DNA from: a virus
IMG/VR virus record: IMGVR_UViG_3300032213_000917
Location: 1 to 36,955 of that record
DNA length: 36,955 nucleotides
Strand: one strand, 5' to 3'
Below the pieces are notes generated by a model. The model saw only the letters and a program-made list of their open reading frames with translations, made no database searches and was not told the origin of the DNA. Shown here piece by piece: positions 1 through 6,073 of the stretch (position 1 is the first letter of the stretch; the number at the start of each line of letters is the position of its first letter). The position numbers and the translations under genes were made by a program.

Positions 1-10
1 ATTAAAAAAG

Positions 11-35
11 AAAGGCCCACTAATTAGGGCCTTTT
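11..35 (+). terminator. Rho-independent terminator 1
   Basis: Perfect 8-bp stem AAAGGCCC (11-18) / GGGCCTTT (27-34) with an 8-nt loop and a short T tract. On the circular map it lies directly after the last small gene (stop at 36837), so it ends that operon. Confidence 0.8.
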
Positions 36-63
36 GCTATTTAAATAGGGATAGTACAAATTT

Positions 64-85
64 AAGGCTCTTTGGCCTTATTTTT
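64..85 (+). terminator. Rho-independent terminator 2
   Basis: Stem AAGGC (64-68) / GCCTT (75-79) with a 6-nt loop, followed by ATTTTTG. It is the second of three tandem hairpins in a row. Confidence 0.65.
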
Positions 86-124
86 GTTTATAACCAATAA
101 GAATATAAAAAACAAAAAATATAG

Positions 125-143
125 CCCCATTTAGGGGTTTTTT
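125..143 (+). terminator. Rho-independent terminator 3
   Basis: Stem CCCC (125-128) / GGGG (134-137), loop ATTTA, then six T residues. It sits just outside the terminal repeat and is the third hairpin between the right-end operon and the early genes. Confidence 0.65.
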
Positions 144-187
144 GCATTTATACCCACTATAAAAAAAATAATTACACTAGTTACCTT

Positions 188-262
188 AATACTTTGAATT
201 TAAGACCTTAAAATTACTTAAGTAAGGGAAACATATTACCTTACCTACAAAAGTCTCTTAAA
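188..262. repeat. ~75-bp direct repeat, copy A
   Basis: Begins with a 17-base block (aatactttgaatttaag) and ends with aaagtctcttaaa. The same two blocks occur at 34632-34648 and 34694-34706 with exactly the same 62-base offset, and the 45 bases between them match at a little over half of positions. Copy A also contains the inverted pair GTAAGG (222-227) / CCTTAC (239-244). Confidence 0.8.
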
Positions 263-304
263 ATCAAAATATAGTACCTAAAAAACAATTTAAATACAAA
301 AGTT

Positions 305-574
305 ATGCAAGTAAAAAACGAAAAACCAAAAAAGTACCTTTATTCATTACCTATTGACTCAAGTACCTATTTTGGTAGTTCAAAAAGTGATTTCCCTCAA
401 CTTTCTCCTCAGGGGCATATTCCACGGAAAAAGCTGATAGTCCCCCAAAATTTTTGGAACAATAGTCCTGGGGAATTTTTGGTTAAATTTTTTATTCTTG
501 TCCTGAGTTTATTTTTTGGCTTGGTGATTATGGCAATTTTTCTTGGAGAAATTTTAGGTGAAATTTTTAAATAA
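305..574 (+). CDS. Small membrane-anchored protein of unknown function
   Basis: 89 aa. I do not recognise the family. The first ~55 residues are polar and proline/serine-rich. Residues ~58-82 form one strongly hydrophobic helix (FLVKFFILVLSLFFGLVIMA), so a single-span protein with the N-terminal part on one side of the inner membrane is expected. It is the first gene after the triple terminator. No consensus promoter was found directly upstream, although repeat copy A at 188-262 lies there and could regulate it. Early-region phage membrane proteins often act in host takeover or exclusion, but nothing here shows such a role. Confidence 0.6.
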   Translation: MQVKNEKPKKYLYSLPIDSSTYFGSSKSDFPQLSPQGHIPRKKLIVPQNFWNNSPGEFLVKFFILVLSLFFGLVIMAIFLGEILGEIFK

Positions 575-601
575 ATTTTTAAAAAATATTTTTAATAAAT
601 G

Positions 602-634
602 TTTGCAATTAATTAAAATAAATGTTTACATTTG
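602..634 (+). promoter_or_regulatory. Bacteroidota-type promoter
   Basis: TTTG (602-605), a 21-nt spacer, then TACATTTG (627-634), which fits the Bacteroidota -7 consensus TAnnTTTG. It lies 24 bases before the ATG at 659. The 15-mer aatgtttacatttgt around the -7 box recurs exactly at 4248-4262. Confidence 0.75.
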
Positions 635-658
635 TGAAGTAATAAAAAACAAAACAAA

Positions 659-838
659 ATGGCTAACGAAAAGACAATAACAAATCCGAAAAAAGCTGGT
701 AGACCAAGGCTTGAGCCAACGGTAACCGTTTCGGTAAGAATACCCAAGAAAATGAAGGAAGAAATATCAGCAAGATTTGGTAGCAAATGGATGATACTTT
801 TTAAAGAATTTGTTCGGGTTTATATGGACACAAAATAG
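659..838 (+). CDS. Ribbon-helix-helix / AT-hook-like small DNA-binding protein
   Basis: 59 aa, starting MANEKTITNPKKAGRPRLEP. Residues 14-20 (AGRPRLE) resemble an AT-hook or basic N-terminal arm. They are followed by TVTVSVRIPKKMKEEI, a beta-strand plus helix pattern typical of ribbon-helix-helix (Arc/CopG-like) proteins. The start follows the leader aaaacaaaATG 25 bases behind a strong promoter, so this gene probably heads an early transcript. Likely role by family: a dimeric DNA-binding regulator, possibly of phage early promoters; the target is unknown. An alternative is a small nucleoid-binding protein. Confidence 0.65.
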   Translation: MANEKTITNPKKAGRPRLEPTVTVSVRIPKKMKEEISARFGSKWMILFKEFVRVYMDTK

Positions 839-940
839 TTTTTCATAGTGAATAATAGGTTAAAATGAGTGGTAGAAAGGGGTGAAATTATTTTTTGCCT
901 CTTTTTTTTCAACCTTAAATTCCTAAAATTTAAAATTGGC

Positions 941-1045
941 ATGAACGAATTGAAAGATAAAATAAACCAAACTTGCGTAGCTATTACCTATTGGATAATT
1001 GCTATCGGTGCTATTGTTATACTCCTTAAATGCTCAGACTTATGA
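941..1045 (+). CDS. Tiny single-span membrane protein
   Basis: 34 aa: a short polar N-terminus (MNELKDKINQ) and one hydrophobic segment (CVAITYWIIAIGAIVILL, residues ~12-29). The stop overlaps the next ATG in ATGA, a sign of translational coupling. The leader before it (aaccttaaattcctaaaattt) resembles the leaders of the right-end small genes. Function unknown. Confidence 0.5.
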   Translation: MNELKDKINQTCVAITYWIIAIGAIVILLKCSDL

Positions 1046-1179
1046 AAGTTGAATTTTTTAAACTTGATTATACATTTGAGGTTATACCTTGTATAACAAT
1101 CTACAAAAGAAATAAAGTCGCAAGATTGTATTTATCTTGGTTAATTTTTGCTTTAACAATAGAAATCAAATGGAAGTAA
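1042..1179 (+). CDS. Tiny hypothetical protein
   Basis: 45 aa, MKVEFFKLDYTFEVIPCITI and onward, with a second hydrophobic stretch at residues ~29-41 (LYLSWLIFALTI). Its start overlaps the stop of the preceding 34-aa gene and its stop is 3 bases before the endonuclease gene. This suggests a coupled mini-operon. Not recognised. Confidence 0.45.
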   Translation: MKVEFFKLDYTFEVIPCITIYKRNKVARLYLSWLIFALTIEIKWK

Positions 1180-1182
1180 TCT

Positions 1183-2166
1183 ATGGCTAATTCGTCTACG
1201 CATTATATTTATAGGGGTCAAGAAATTTGTACGATTGAGTATTTATTAGAATTGTATAAAGAACATCAAAGCGTATGGAAAGTTTCTAATATAATTGGTG
1301 GAAGCGGTCAAACTATTTATACAATTTTAAAGCTTAATAATTTAAATAATGTTAAGAAAAAAGAAAATCAAGAGTTGATAGATTTTATTTTAGAGAATTA
1401 TGAAGATTATAGAAGAAATCAAAAAGTAAAACTTATTAGTAAAATTTTTAATGTTTCCCATATTTTAGTTTCAAGGATTGCTAAAAAATATAATTTAACT
1501 TCAAGAAGCAAAAATGATTTATCAATTGAAATAAAAGAATCTATTGCTAAAAATACATCTCAATCTAGAAAGGAGTATTTTAAAATAAATGAGCATCCAA
1601 AAGGTATGTTGAATAAAAAACATTCTATTGAAACTAAAGCAGAATTATCAAAAATTGTTATTAATAGATGGAAAGACCCCAATTCTGTTTTTAATACTAA
1701 AGAGTATAGACAAAAAAAATCTGATTATATGTCAAAATTTCAAAGTAATCGAGCAGATGTTCAAAATAATTTTACCAAAGGTAAAAAGGGTTATTATCCA
1801 AGCAAATGTGGTAAAAGTATATTTATGAGGTCTTCTTGGGAATTAAATTACGCTTGTTATTTAGATTTATTAATTGATAAAGGTCTTATACATAAATGGG
1901 AATATGAAGTTGATACATTTTGGTTTGAAAAAATTAAAAGAGGTACAAGAAGTTATAAGCCTGATTTTAAAGTATTTACATCAGAAAATGAATTTGAATA
2001 TCATGAAGTTAAAGGTTGGATGGATGATAAAAGCAAAACTAAATTAAATAGGATGAGGATTTATTACCCAAAAATAAATATCATTTTAATAGGTCAAAAA
2101 GAATACAATAGAATAAAGAAAGAATATTCAGATTTTTTAGTGAATTGGGATAAATTTATCAATTAA
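1183..2166 (+). CDS. Homing-type endonuclease (HTH + NUMOD3 + PD-(D/E)XK)
   Basis: 327 aa. Residues ~29-54 and ~80-104 look like two helix-turn-helix segments (VWKVSNIIGGSGQTIYTIL; VKLISKIFNVSHILVSRIA). Residues ~138-160 (HPKGMLNKKHSIETKAELSK) match NUMOD3, a DNA-binding repeat common in phage homing nucleases. The C-terminal part has SSWE (E220), YKPDF (D261) and HEVKG (E275, K277), the acidic-acidic-lysine core of a PD-(D/E)XK nuclease. Such proteins cut a specific DNA site to spread their own gene. The gene is more AT-rich than its neighbours and ends 20 bases before an abnormal tRNA-like RNA, in line with a mobile insertion. The cleavage site is unknown; a non-mobile repair nuclease is the alternative. 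Confidence 0.75.
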   Translation: MANSSTHYIYRGQEICTIEYLLELYKEHQSVWKVSNIIGGSGQTIYTILKLNNLNNVKKKENQELIDFILENYEDYRRNQKVKLISKIFNVSHILVSRIAKKYNLTSRSKNDLSIEIKESIAKNTSQSRKEYFKINEHPKGMLNKKHSIETKAELSKIVINRWKDPNSVFNTKEYRQKKSDYMSKFQSNRADVQNNFTKGKKGYYPSKCGKSIFMRSSWELNYACYLDLLIDKGLIHKWEYEVDTFWFEKIKRGTRSYKPDFKVFTSENEFEYHEVKGWMDDKSKTKLNRMRIYYPKINIILIGQKEYNRIKKEYSDFLVNWDKFIN

Positions 2167-2186
2167 ACAAGTAGGTTATATTATTT

Positions 2187-2297
2187 AGTGCAATAGTGTA
2201 AGGGTTGTATTAGGGGTTTCCAGCCGATGGTAACACAATTAAATGTAATAAGTCTATAAAGCATTTAATGATATGGGTTCGAGTCCCATTTGCACTA
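2187..2297 (+). tRNA. Atypical tRNA-like RNA with expanded D-loop
   Basis: The ends are convincing. The acceptor stem AGTGCAA (2187-2193) pairs perfectly with TTGCACT (2290-2296), discriminator A2297. The T-arm is ATGGG-TTCGAGT-CCCAT (2273-2289). TA then GTGT (2196-2199) can pair with ACAC (2233-2236) as a D-stem containing GATGGTA, but the D-loop is then 33 nt and carries its own hairpin GGTTG (2203-2207) / CAGCC (2221-2225). An 8-bp stem ATTAAATG (2238-2245) / CATTTAAT (2262-2269) closes a 16-nt loop where a normal 7-nt anticodon loop belongs. An alternative fold with D-arm 2196-2210 gives loop TTTCCAG (anticodon TCC, Gly) but a poor anticodon stem and a 44-nt variable region. CCA is not encoded. 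It may be a true tRNA with insertions, a decayed tRNA, or a tRNA mimic; no amino acid is assigned. Confidence 0.5.
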
Positions 2298-2339
2298 CTA
2301 AACATTTAACACGGGAACAGGTATCTGAACAAAACGATT

Positions 2340-2537
2340 ATGTCACAATTTGTAAAAATTACATTAAGAACTGAAGGTGGAAATCATACTTGCCAATGGG
2401 TAGATATTGATTCAATTCAGCAATTGTCTCAAGACTCACAAGTTCAATGGCCAAATAACGAAGGAACTATCTTATTCGCAGATGGTACTTTAGTTGATGT
2501 TATTGGATTTAACGAGACTATTGAGTCACTTAAGTAA
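2340..2537 (+). CDS. Small hypothetical protein
   Basis: 65 aa, soluble, mainly beta-like: MSQFVKITLRTEGGNHTCQW and so on, ending ETIESLK. Not recognised. The start follows the A-rich leader ctgaacaaaacgattATG. It is 42 bases downstream of the tRNA-like RNA and may be read from the same transcript. No membrane segment, signal peptide or metal motif is seen. Confidence 0.55.
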   Translation: MSQFVKITLRTEGGNHTCQWVDIDSIQQLSQDSQVQWPNNEGTILFADGTLVDVIGFNETIESLK

Positions 2538-2560
2538 CAATAAAACCTAACGCAAAACAA

Positions 2561-2689
2561 ATGAACGCAAACGAAAACCAACAAGTACCACAATGGAGGG
2601 TGCTTCTATCCATTATCATAGCAATTATATTTCTGACAATTGCTCTCCCATTCTATTTAGTCAACGAGTTATTTAAGAAATTGTCATGA
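2561..2689 (+). CDS. Tiny single-span membrane protein
   Basis: 42 aa (MNANENQQVPQWRVLLSIII to ELFKKLS). A polar N-terminus is followed by a hydrophobic helix at residues ~14-34 and a basic tail, so an N-out/C-in single span is likely. The leader is cctaacgcaaaacaaATG, the leader type used across this early region. The stop overlaps the next gene's ATG (ATGA at 2686-2689), which supports the call. Function unknown. Confidence 0.6.
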   Translation: MNANENQQVPQWRVLLSIIIAIIFLTIALPFYLVNELFKKLS

Positions 2690-3057
2690 CACAAAAGCAA
2701 TCACACGACTATTTAACATATTATAGTCTATGTAACTTTATGGCTGATTTTATTGATGATAGATGGGCAAGAAACTCCAATAATGTCCGTAAGGTTAAGT
2801 TATTAAGCAATCAACTTAAAGGAGAGTTAGAGAAGTCTATTGACCATGTATTTGAGTCCAAGAACTCCGAAGGTATAGACATGGGTAATGTATTAGACCA
2901 ATTTGTTAATGCTTCATTCATTATGGGACACTTTTTTAAAATTGGCTTACAAATGGATGAGATGGAAGAAGAACAAAAGATGAAGCTGAACAAGGAAATG
3001 AACGAGTTATTATTAACTTATAATATTGACCTAAATATTTACGATAATGAAAGATAG
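2686..3057 (+). CDS. Helical hypothetical protein
   Basis: 123 aa, predicted mostly alpha-helical, acidic and lysine/glutamate-rich in its C-terminal half (QMDEMEEEQKMKLNKEMNEL, residues ~89-108). No catalytic motif is recognised. It overlaps the preceding 42-aa membrane protein by 4 bases and the next gene by 11 bases, so the three genes are tightly coupled. Confidence 0.6.
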   Translation: MTQKQSHDYLTYYSLCNFMADFIDDRWARNSNNVRKVKLLSNQLKGELEKSIDHVFESKNSEGIDMGNVLDQFVNASFIMGHFFKIGLQMDEMEEEQKMKLNKEMNELLLTYNIDLNIYDNER

Positions 3058-3343
3058 TATTGTAGAATCTATAATTAACCAATACCTAACAAGGGCAGAA
3101 TTTGGTCATAAGAAGTATGGAGTGACTATGGATAGGAATGATTTATCTATCCAAGATTGGATTTTACACGCAAAACAGGAGGCAATGGACTTCACCTTGT
3201 ACCTAGAAAAGCTATCCAAGGAGATAGAATTAAAAGAAAGAGTTATTGAGAATCTTTTAAAAGTAATTAATTCCCAGGAAGAAGAAATAGCAGAATTAAA
3301 AAAAGAAGAATATTTAACTAAAAAACGTGCTTGGCACTATTAA
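3047..3343 (+). CDS. Helical protein with weak MazG/NTP-pyrophosphohydrolase resemblance
   Basis: 98 aa. The first ~60 residues (RAEFGHKKYG near 17-26, then HAKQEAMDFTLYLEKL near 41-56) resemble the pattern R-x-G-x-K-Y-G ... E-x-x-D-x-x-x-Y-L. That pattern is seen in all-alpha phage nucleotide pyrophosphohydrolase-like proteins, where E and D bind metal. The first EExxE half of a true MazG motif is not evident. The C-terminus (IELKERVIENLLKVINSQEE and on) is a coiled coil. A role in nucleotide pool control would fit the neighbouring methyltransferase, but this is only a suggestion. It overlaps the previous gene by 11 bases. Confidence 0.55.
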   Translation: MKDSIVESIINQYLTRAEFGHKKYGVTMDRNDLSIQDWILHAKQEAMDFTLYLEKLSKEIELKERVIENLLKVINSQEEEIAELKKEEYLTKKRAWHY

Positions 3344-3344
3344 G

Positions 3345-4193
3345 ATGAACGTATTAAGCCTATTTGATGGAATGTCTTGCGGTCAGCAAGCATTGGAAAG
3401 AGCTGGAATAAAAGTGGATAATTATTTTGCTTCAGAAATTAAACCTCATGCAATAAAGTTAACTCAACATAATTATCCTAAAACTATTCAGCTTGGCGAT
3501 ATTAGAAATATTAAAGCTAAAGATTTGCCTAAGATTGATTTGCTAATTGGTGGCTCTCCTTGTCAGGATTTTTCACAAGCTAATAAAGAAAGAAAAGGAT
3601 TAGAAGGACAAAAATCAAGTTTATTTTATGAGTATTTAAGATTACTTGATGAGTGCAAGCCAACTTATTTTTTACTTGAAAATGTAAGAATGGATGATTT
3701 TTCATATAATACAATTAGCCATTTATTAGGAACTTTTCCTGTTGATATTAATTCAAGTTTAGTTTCAGCACAAATGAGACAAAGAAGTTATTGGACAAAT
3801 ATTGGACCAGCACAATTTGATTTATTTGGAATGAGATATTGTTCAATACCTCAACCAATTGATAAAAAAATTCAATTTCAATCTATTTTAGATAATGGAT
3901 TTACTGATAGAAATAAAGCATTATGTTTACTAGAATCAGAAAGTAGACCATTGGTAAGTAAAGATAAATTATATCGGAGAGCAAATAAATTTGGTTTTAT
4001 TAATATTGTTTATGATAATCCACAATTTAAATTTTCTGAGAATTTAAGAATTTTAAATCAAAATGAATTAGAAAAATTACAAACCGTTAAATTAGGTTAT
4101 ACATCAATTTTAAAAAGAAATGATGCTGCCTGTCTTCTTGGAGATGGCTGGACAGTTGATGTTATAGTTCACATTCTATCATACCTAAAATAA
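3345..4193 (+). CDS. C5-cytosine DNA methyltransferase
   Basis: 282 aa from the ATG at 3345. Motif I for SAM binding is LSLFDGMSCGQQALERAG (residues 4-21). Motif IV, SPCQDFSQA, holds the catalytic Cys73. Motif VI is ENV (112-114), motif VIII is QMRQRSYW (143-150), and the C-terminus has a motif X-like DGWTVDVIVHIL. The enzyme transfers methyl groups to cytosine C5 in a specific duplex sequence. No restriction endonuclease is adjacent, so it is an orphan enzyme, usually used to protect phage DNA from host restriction. The target-recognition region between motifs VIII and IX is short, and the specificity cannot be read from sequence. A GTG start 18 bases upstream is possible but lies inside the previous gene. 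Confidence 0.92.
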   Translation: MNVLSLFDGMSCGQQALERAGIKVDNYFASEIKPHAIKLTQHNYPKTIQLGDIRNIKAKDLPKIDLLIGGSPCQDFSQANKERKGLEGQKSSLFYEYLRLLDECKPTYFLLENVRMDDFSYNTISHLLGTFPVDINSSLVSAQMRQRSYWTNIGPAQFDLFGMRYCSIPQPIDKKIQFQSILDNGFTDRNKALCLLESESRPLVSKDKLYRRANKFGFINIVYDNPQFKFSENLRILNQNELEKLQTVKLGYTSILKRNDAACLLGDGWTVDVIVHILSYLK

Positions 4194-4231
4194 TTTTTTT
4201 TAATAATTATTGAAATTTTTTTAATTTATTA

Positions 4232-4261
4232 TTGTTTTGTAATAATTAATGTTTACATTTG
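4232..4261 (+). promoter_or_regulatory. Bacteroidota-type promoter
   Basis: TTG (4232-4234), a 19-nt spacer and TACATTTG (4254-4261). The 15-mer aatgtttacatttgt at 4248-4262 is identical to that of the promoter at 602-634, so both are probably read by the same polymerase form at the same stage. It drives the replication gene run starting at 4291. Confidence 0.8.
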
Positions 4262-4290
4262 TTCAACGCAAAACAAAAACAAAAAATCAA

Positions 4291-4524
4291 ATGGAAGAAC
4301 AAATCGCAAATTTTACCCAAAATTTAAAGTATATCGGGGCATCACCTGATGACTTTTACACAATTAGTTTTTGGAATATGTCTGAAACACCTACTAATTG
4401 TATGTGTCGTAAGACAGACTTTGATATAAACAAAATTGTTTATCCCTATCAATTTTCTAAAAGTATGACAGGTTTCCACGAATTATATTTTGAACATTTT
4501 GACATCTTAATCGTACTAACCTAA
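4291..4524 (+). CDS. Small hypothetical protein
   Basis: 77 aa from the ATG at 4291 (MEEQIANFTQNLKYIGASPD). An upstream in-frame ATG at 4249 lies inside the promoter -7 box and upstream of the expected transcript start, so it is rejected. The chosen start follows the characteristic leader aaaacaaaaacaaaaaatcaa. It overlaps the next gene by one base (TAATG). Not recognised. Confidence 0.65.
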   Translation: MEEQIANFTQNLKYIGASPDDFYTISFWNMSETPTNCMCRKTDFDINKIVYPYQFSKSMTGFHELYFEHFDILIVLT

Positions 4525-4754
4525 TGGCAAAGAAAATCAAATTTTTCTACTACAAGCAACAAGACAATCTTTTTGCAGTTAAGATAGACTACAACAACCT
4601 TTATTATGAGGTGTACTCCTTAAATCACATTGAAAAACGATTATTAGGAGGTGAAAATGATAGAATTGAGGCATACTTTATTAAGAAAAAGTACCTAAAG
4701 ATTACCGAAAAAGAATTTAAACAATTACTCACACAATACAATTTAAACAATTAG
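4524..4754 (+). CDS. Small basic hypothetical protein
   Basis: 76 aa, rich in Lys and Tyr (MAKKIKFFYYKQQDNLFAVK ... LKITEKEFKQLLTQYNLNN). It is predicted to be a small alpha/beta fold and has no recognisable motif. It starts on the last base of the preceding stop codon and ends 4 bases before the ssDNA-binding candidate, so it is part of the same early transcript. Confidence 0.6.
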   Translation: MAKKIKFFYYKQQDNLFAVKIDYNNLYYEVYSLNHIEKRLLGGENDRIEAYFIKKKYLKITEKEFKQLLTQYNLNN

Positions 4755-4758
4755 AATT

Positions 4759-5394
4759 ATGTTTATTATCCCAAAATCAAGTGGGTCAAGTGCCCCAAAA
4801 CAAGTTACTCCTGCTGGCTCACACGTTGCACGTTGTTACGGAATGATTGAAGTAGGAACAGTTGAACAAGTCTACCAAGGTGAGACTAAGAAAGCACACA
4901 AAGTTATCATTGACTTTGAACTTCCATTAGAGACCTCAGTATTCCGTGAAGGAGAGCCTGAGAAACCATTTGTTATTTCTAAGGAATATACTTTGTCATT
5001 CCACGAGAAATCTACGCTTAGAGCCCATTTGTCATCATGGAGAGGTAAGCCTTTTTCAGATGCAGAAGCAGCAAACTTTGACATTACTAAATTAGTAGGT
5101 GTTCCTGCAATGGTAAATGTAATCCATAAAGCCTCCGCAGATGGTACTAAGACTTATGCTAACATCGCATCTATTTCACCAATGCCTAAAGGTCTTGTAT
5201 GCCCTGAGCAAGTTAATCAATCAAGAATTTTAGCTTATTCAGCTTGGAATCAAGAAGTGTTTATGGGTTTACCTGAGTGGTTAGCTAATAAGATTAGTGA
5301 GACTCCTGAGTACAAGGCTAAGTTTGCAATGCCTAACAACCAATCAATTGGTTTAAATATAATTGAAGAAGATAGTAATCCGTTGCCATTTTAG
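4759..5394 (+). CDS. Putative phage single-stranded-DNA-binding protein
   Basis: 211 aa. The core (HVARCYGMIEVGTVEQVYQG; FVISKEYTLSFHEKSTLRAH; WRGKPF; YANIASISPMPKG) looks like a beta-rich OB-type fold of a protein often found beside phage recombination exonucleases. The C-terminus NIIEEDSNPLPF is an acidic tail ending in P-x-P-F, similar to the C-terminal tips by which SSB proteins recruit partners. It is encoded with the exonuclease, resolvase-like nuclease and helicase, which fits a ssDNA-coating role in replication or recombination. The assignment rests on pattern and context, not on a diagnostic catalytic motif. Confidence 0.6.
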   Translation: MFIIPKSSGSSAPKQVTPAGSHVARCYGMIEVGTVEQVYQGETKKAHKVIIDFELPLETSVFREGEPEKPFVISKEYTLSFHEKSTLRAHLSSWRGKPFSDAEAANFDITKLVGVPAMVNVIHKASADGTKTYANIASISPMPKGLVCPEQVNQSRILAYSAWNQEVFMGLPEWLANKISETPEYKAKFAMPNNQSIGLNIIEEDSNPLPF

Positions 5395-5396
5395 TC

Positions 5397-5690
5397 ATGG
5401 AAAAGAATTTAAACCCGTTAGTTAAGACAATAGTCAATAGCATCGGAAAGCAAGCACGAATTATTTATAGACTTGGTTCATGGGAAGAAACTATTATTAC
5501 CGAGATATTAGATATATCTGATTCTCATTTAAGTGTAATAGTTGCACACCCTGAGCCATTCTATAACACAAGCATTAACACAATGCACTTTAAAGGAGAT
5601 GGGACTTATAGTATAGCATCTAAGTTAGTTACTACCCAAATGATTCCAATAAATAACATTTTAGCATTTAGATTACATGACAAAAGTTAA
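5397..5690 (+). CDS. Hypothetical protein
   Basis: 97 aa, probably an all-beta small domain (GKQARIIYRLGSWEETIITE ... ILAFRLHDKS). Not recognised. It starts 2 bases after the ssDNA-binding candidate and overlaps the next gene by 14 bases. No membrane segment or cysteine motif is present. Confidence 0.6.
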   Translation: MEKNLNPLVKTIVNSIGKQARIIYRLGSWEETIITEILDISDSHLSVIVAHPEPFYNTSINTMHFKGDGTYSIASKLVTTQMIPINNILAFRLHDKS

Positions 5691-5898
5691 AGAGATGTAT
5701 CCAATACCCCGAGATAGGGGTTACCTGGAACTTTATCAAGAGGTTGCTAAATCTCTTAATAAAAAAGGAAAACTACCATTTAGAGGTCGAGAATATTCAT
5801 CGGCTATCGTTCAGTCTCATGCTTATAAGAGAATTAACGACCCACAAATACAAGAAGAATTAGAACTCATCGCTAAAGAATGGTACAATGAAGGATAA
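5677..5898 (+). CDS. Small hypothetical protein
   Basis: 73 aa (MTKVKEMYPIPRDRGYLELY ... ELELIAKEWYNEG), soluble, mixed charge and helical at both ends. It overlaps its neighbours on both sides by 14 and 11 bases, typical of the compressed early operon. Not recognised. Confidence 0.6.
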   Translation: MTKVKEMYPIPRDRGYLELYQEVAKSLNKKGKLPFRGREYSSAIVQSHAYKRINDPQIQEELELIAKEWYNEG

Positions 5899-6073
5899 AG
5901 ATGTATTAGAAGAACAAATCAACATTATATCCAACTCTCATTGGGACGTAATATTTACCTTGTTGGAGTTTATGATGAATGACATCACTCCAGGAGACTT
6001 TGATGAATACTCTAAGTCAGGAAACATTAAAGAATATTTTAAGAACAAATACCAAGTCAAACTTAAACAATAA
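5888..6073 (+). CDS. Small acidic hypothetical protein
   Basis: 61 aa (MKDKDVLEEQINIISNSHWD ... YFKNKYQVKLKQ), helical and acidic apart from the basic C-terminus. Its start overlaps the previous gene by 11 bases and its stop shares one base with the exonuclease start. Not recognised. Confidence 0.55.
   Translation: MKDKDVLEEQINIISNSHWDVIFTLLEFMMNDITPGDFDEYSKSGNIKEYFKNKYQVKLKQ

Larger units (their letters stand above)
1..123. repeat. Direct terminal repeat, left copy
   Basis: Bases 1-123 are identical to bases 36833-36955 at the other end. This is either a true terminal redundancy or the overlap left when a circular or permuted phage genome is assembled; sequence alone cannot separate the two. 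The repeat contains two hairpin terminators and, in the right copy, the stop codon of the last gene. Confidence 0.95.

Noticed and set aside
1628-1828. 66-codon frame inside the homing endonuclease gene
   Set aside because: It overlaps NUMOD3 coding sequence in another frame, with no leader and low-complexity composition.
3327-3344. GTG start extending the methyltransferase by six residues
   Set aside because: It lies inside the previous gene, and the ATG at 3345 directly precedes motif I at the usual distance.
4249-4290. In-frame ATG extending the 77-aa protein upstream
   Set aside because: It overlaps the promoter -7 box, so it would be upstream of the transcript start; the added residues are encoded by leader sequence.
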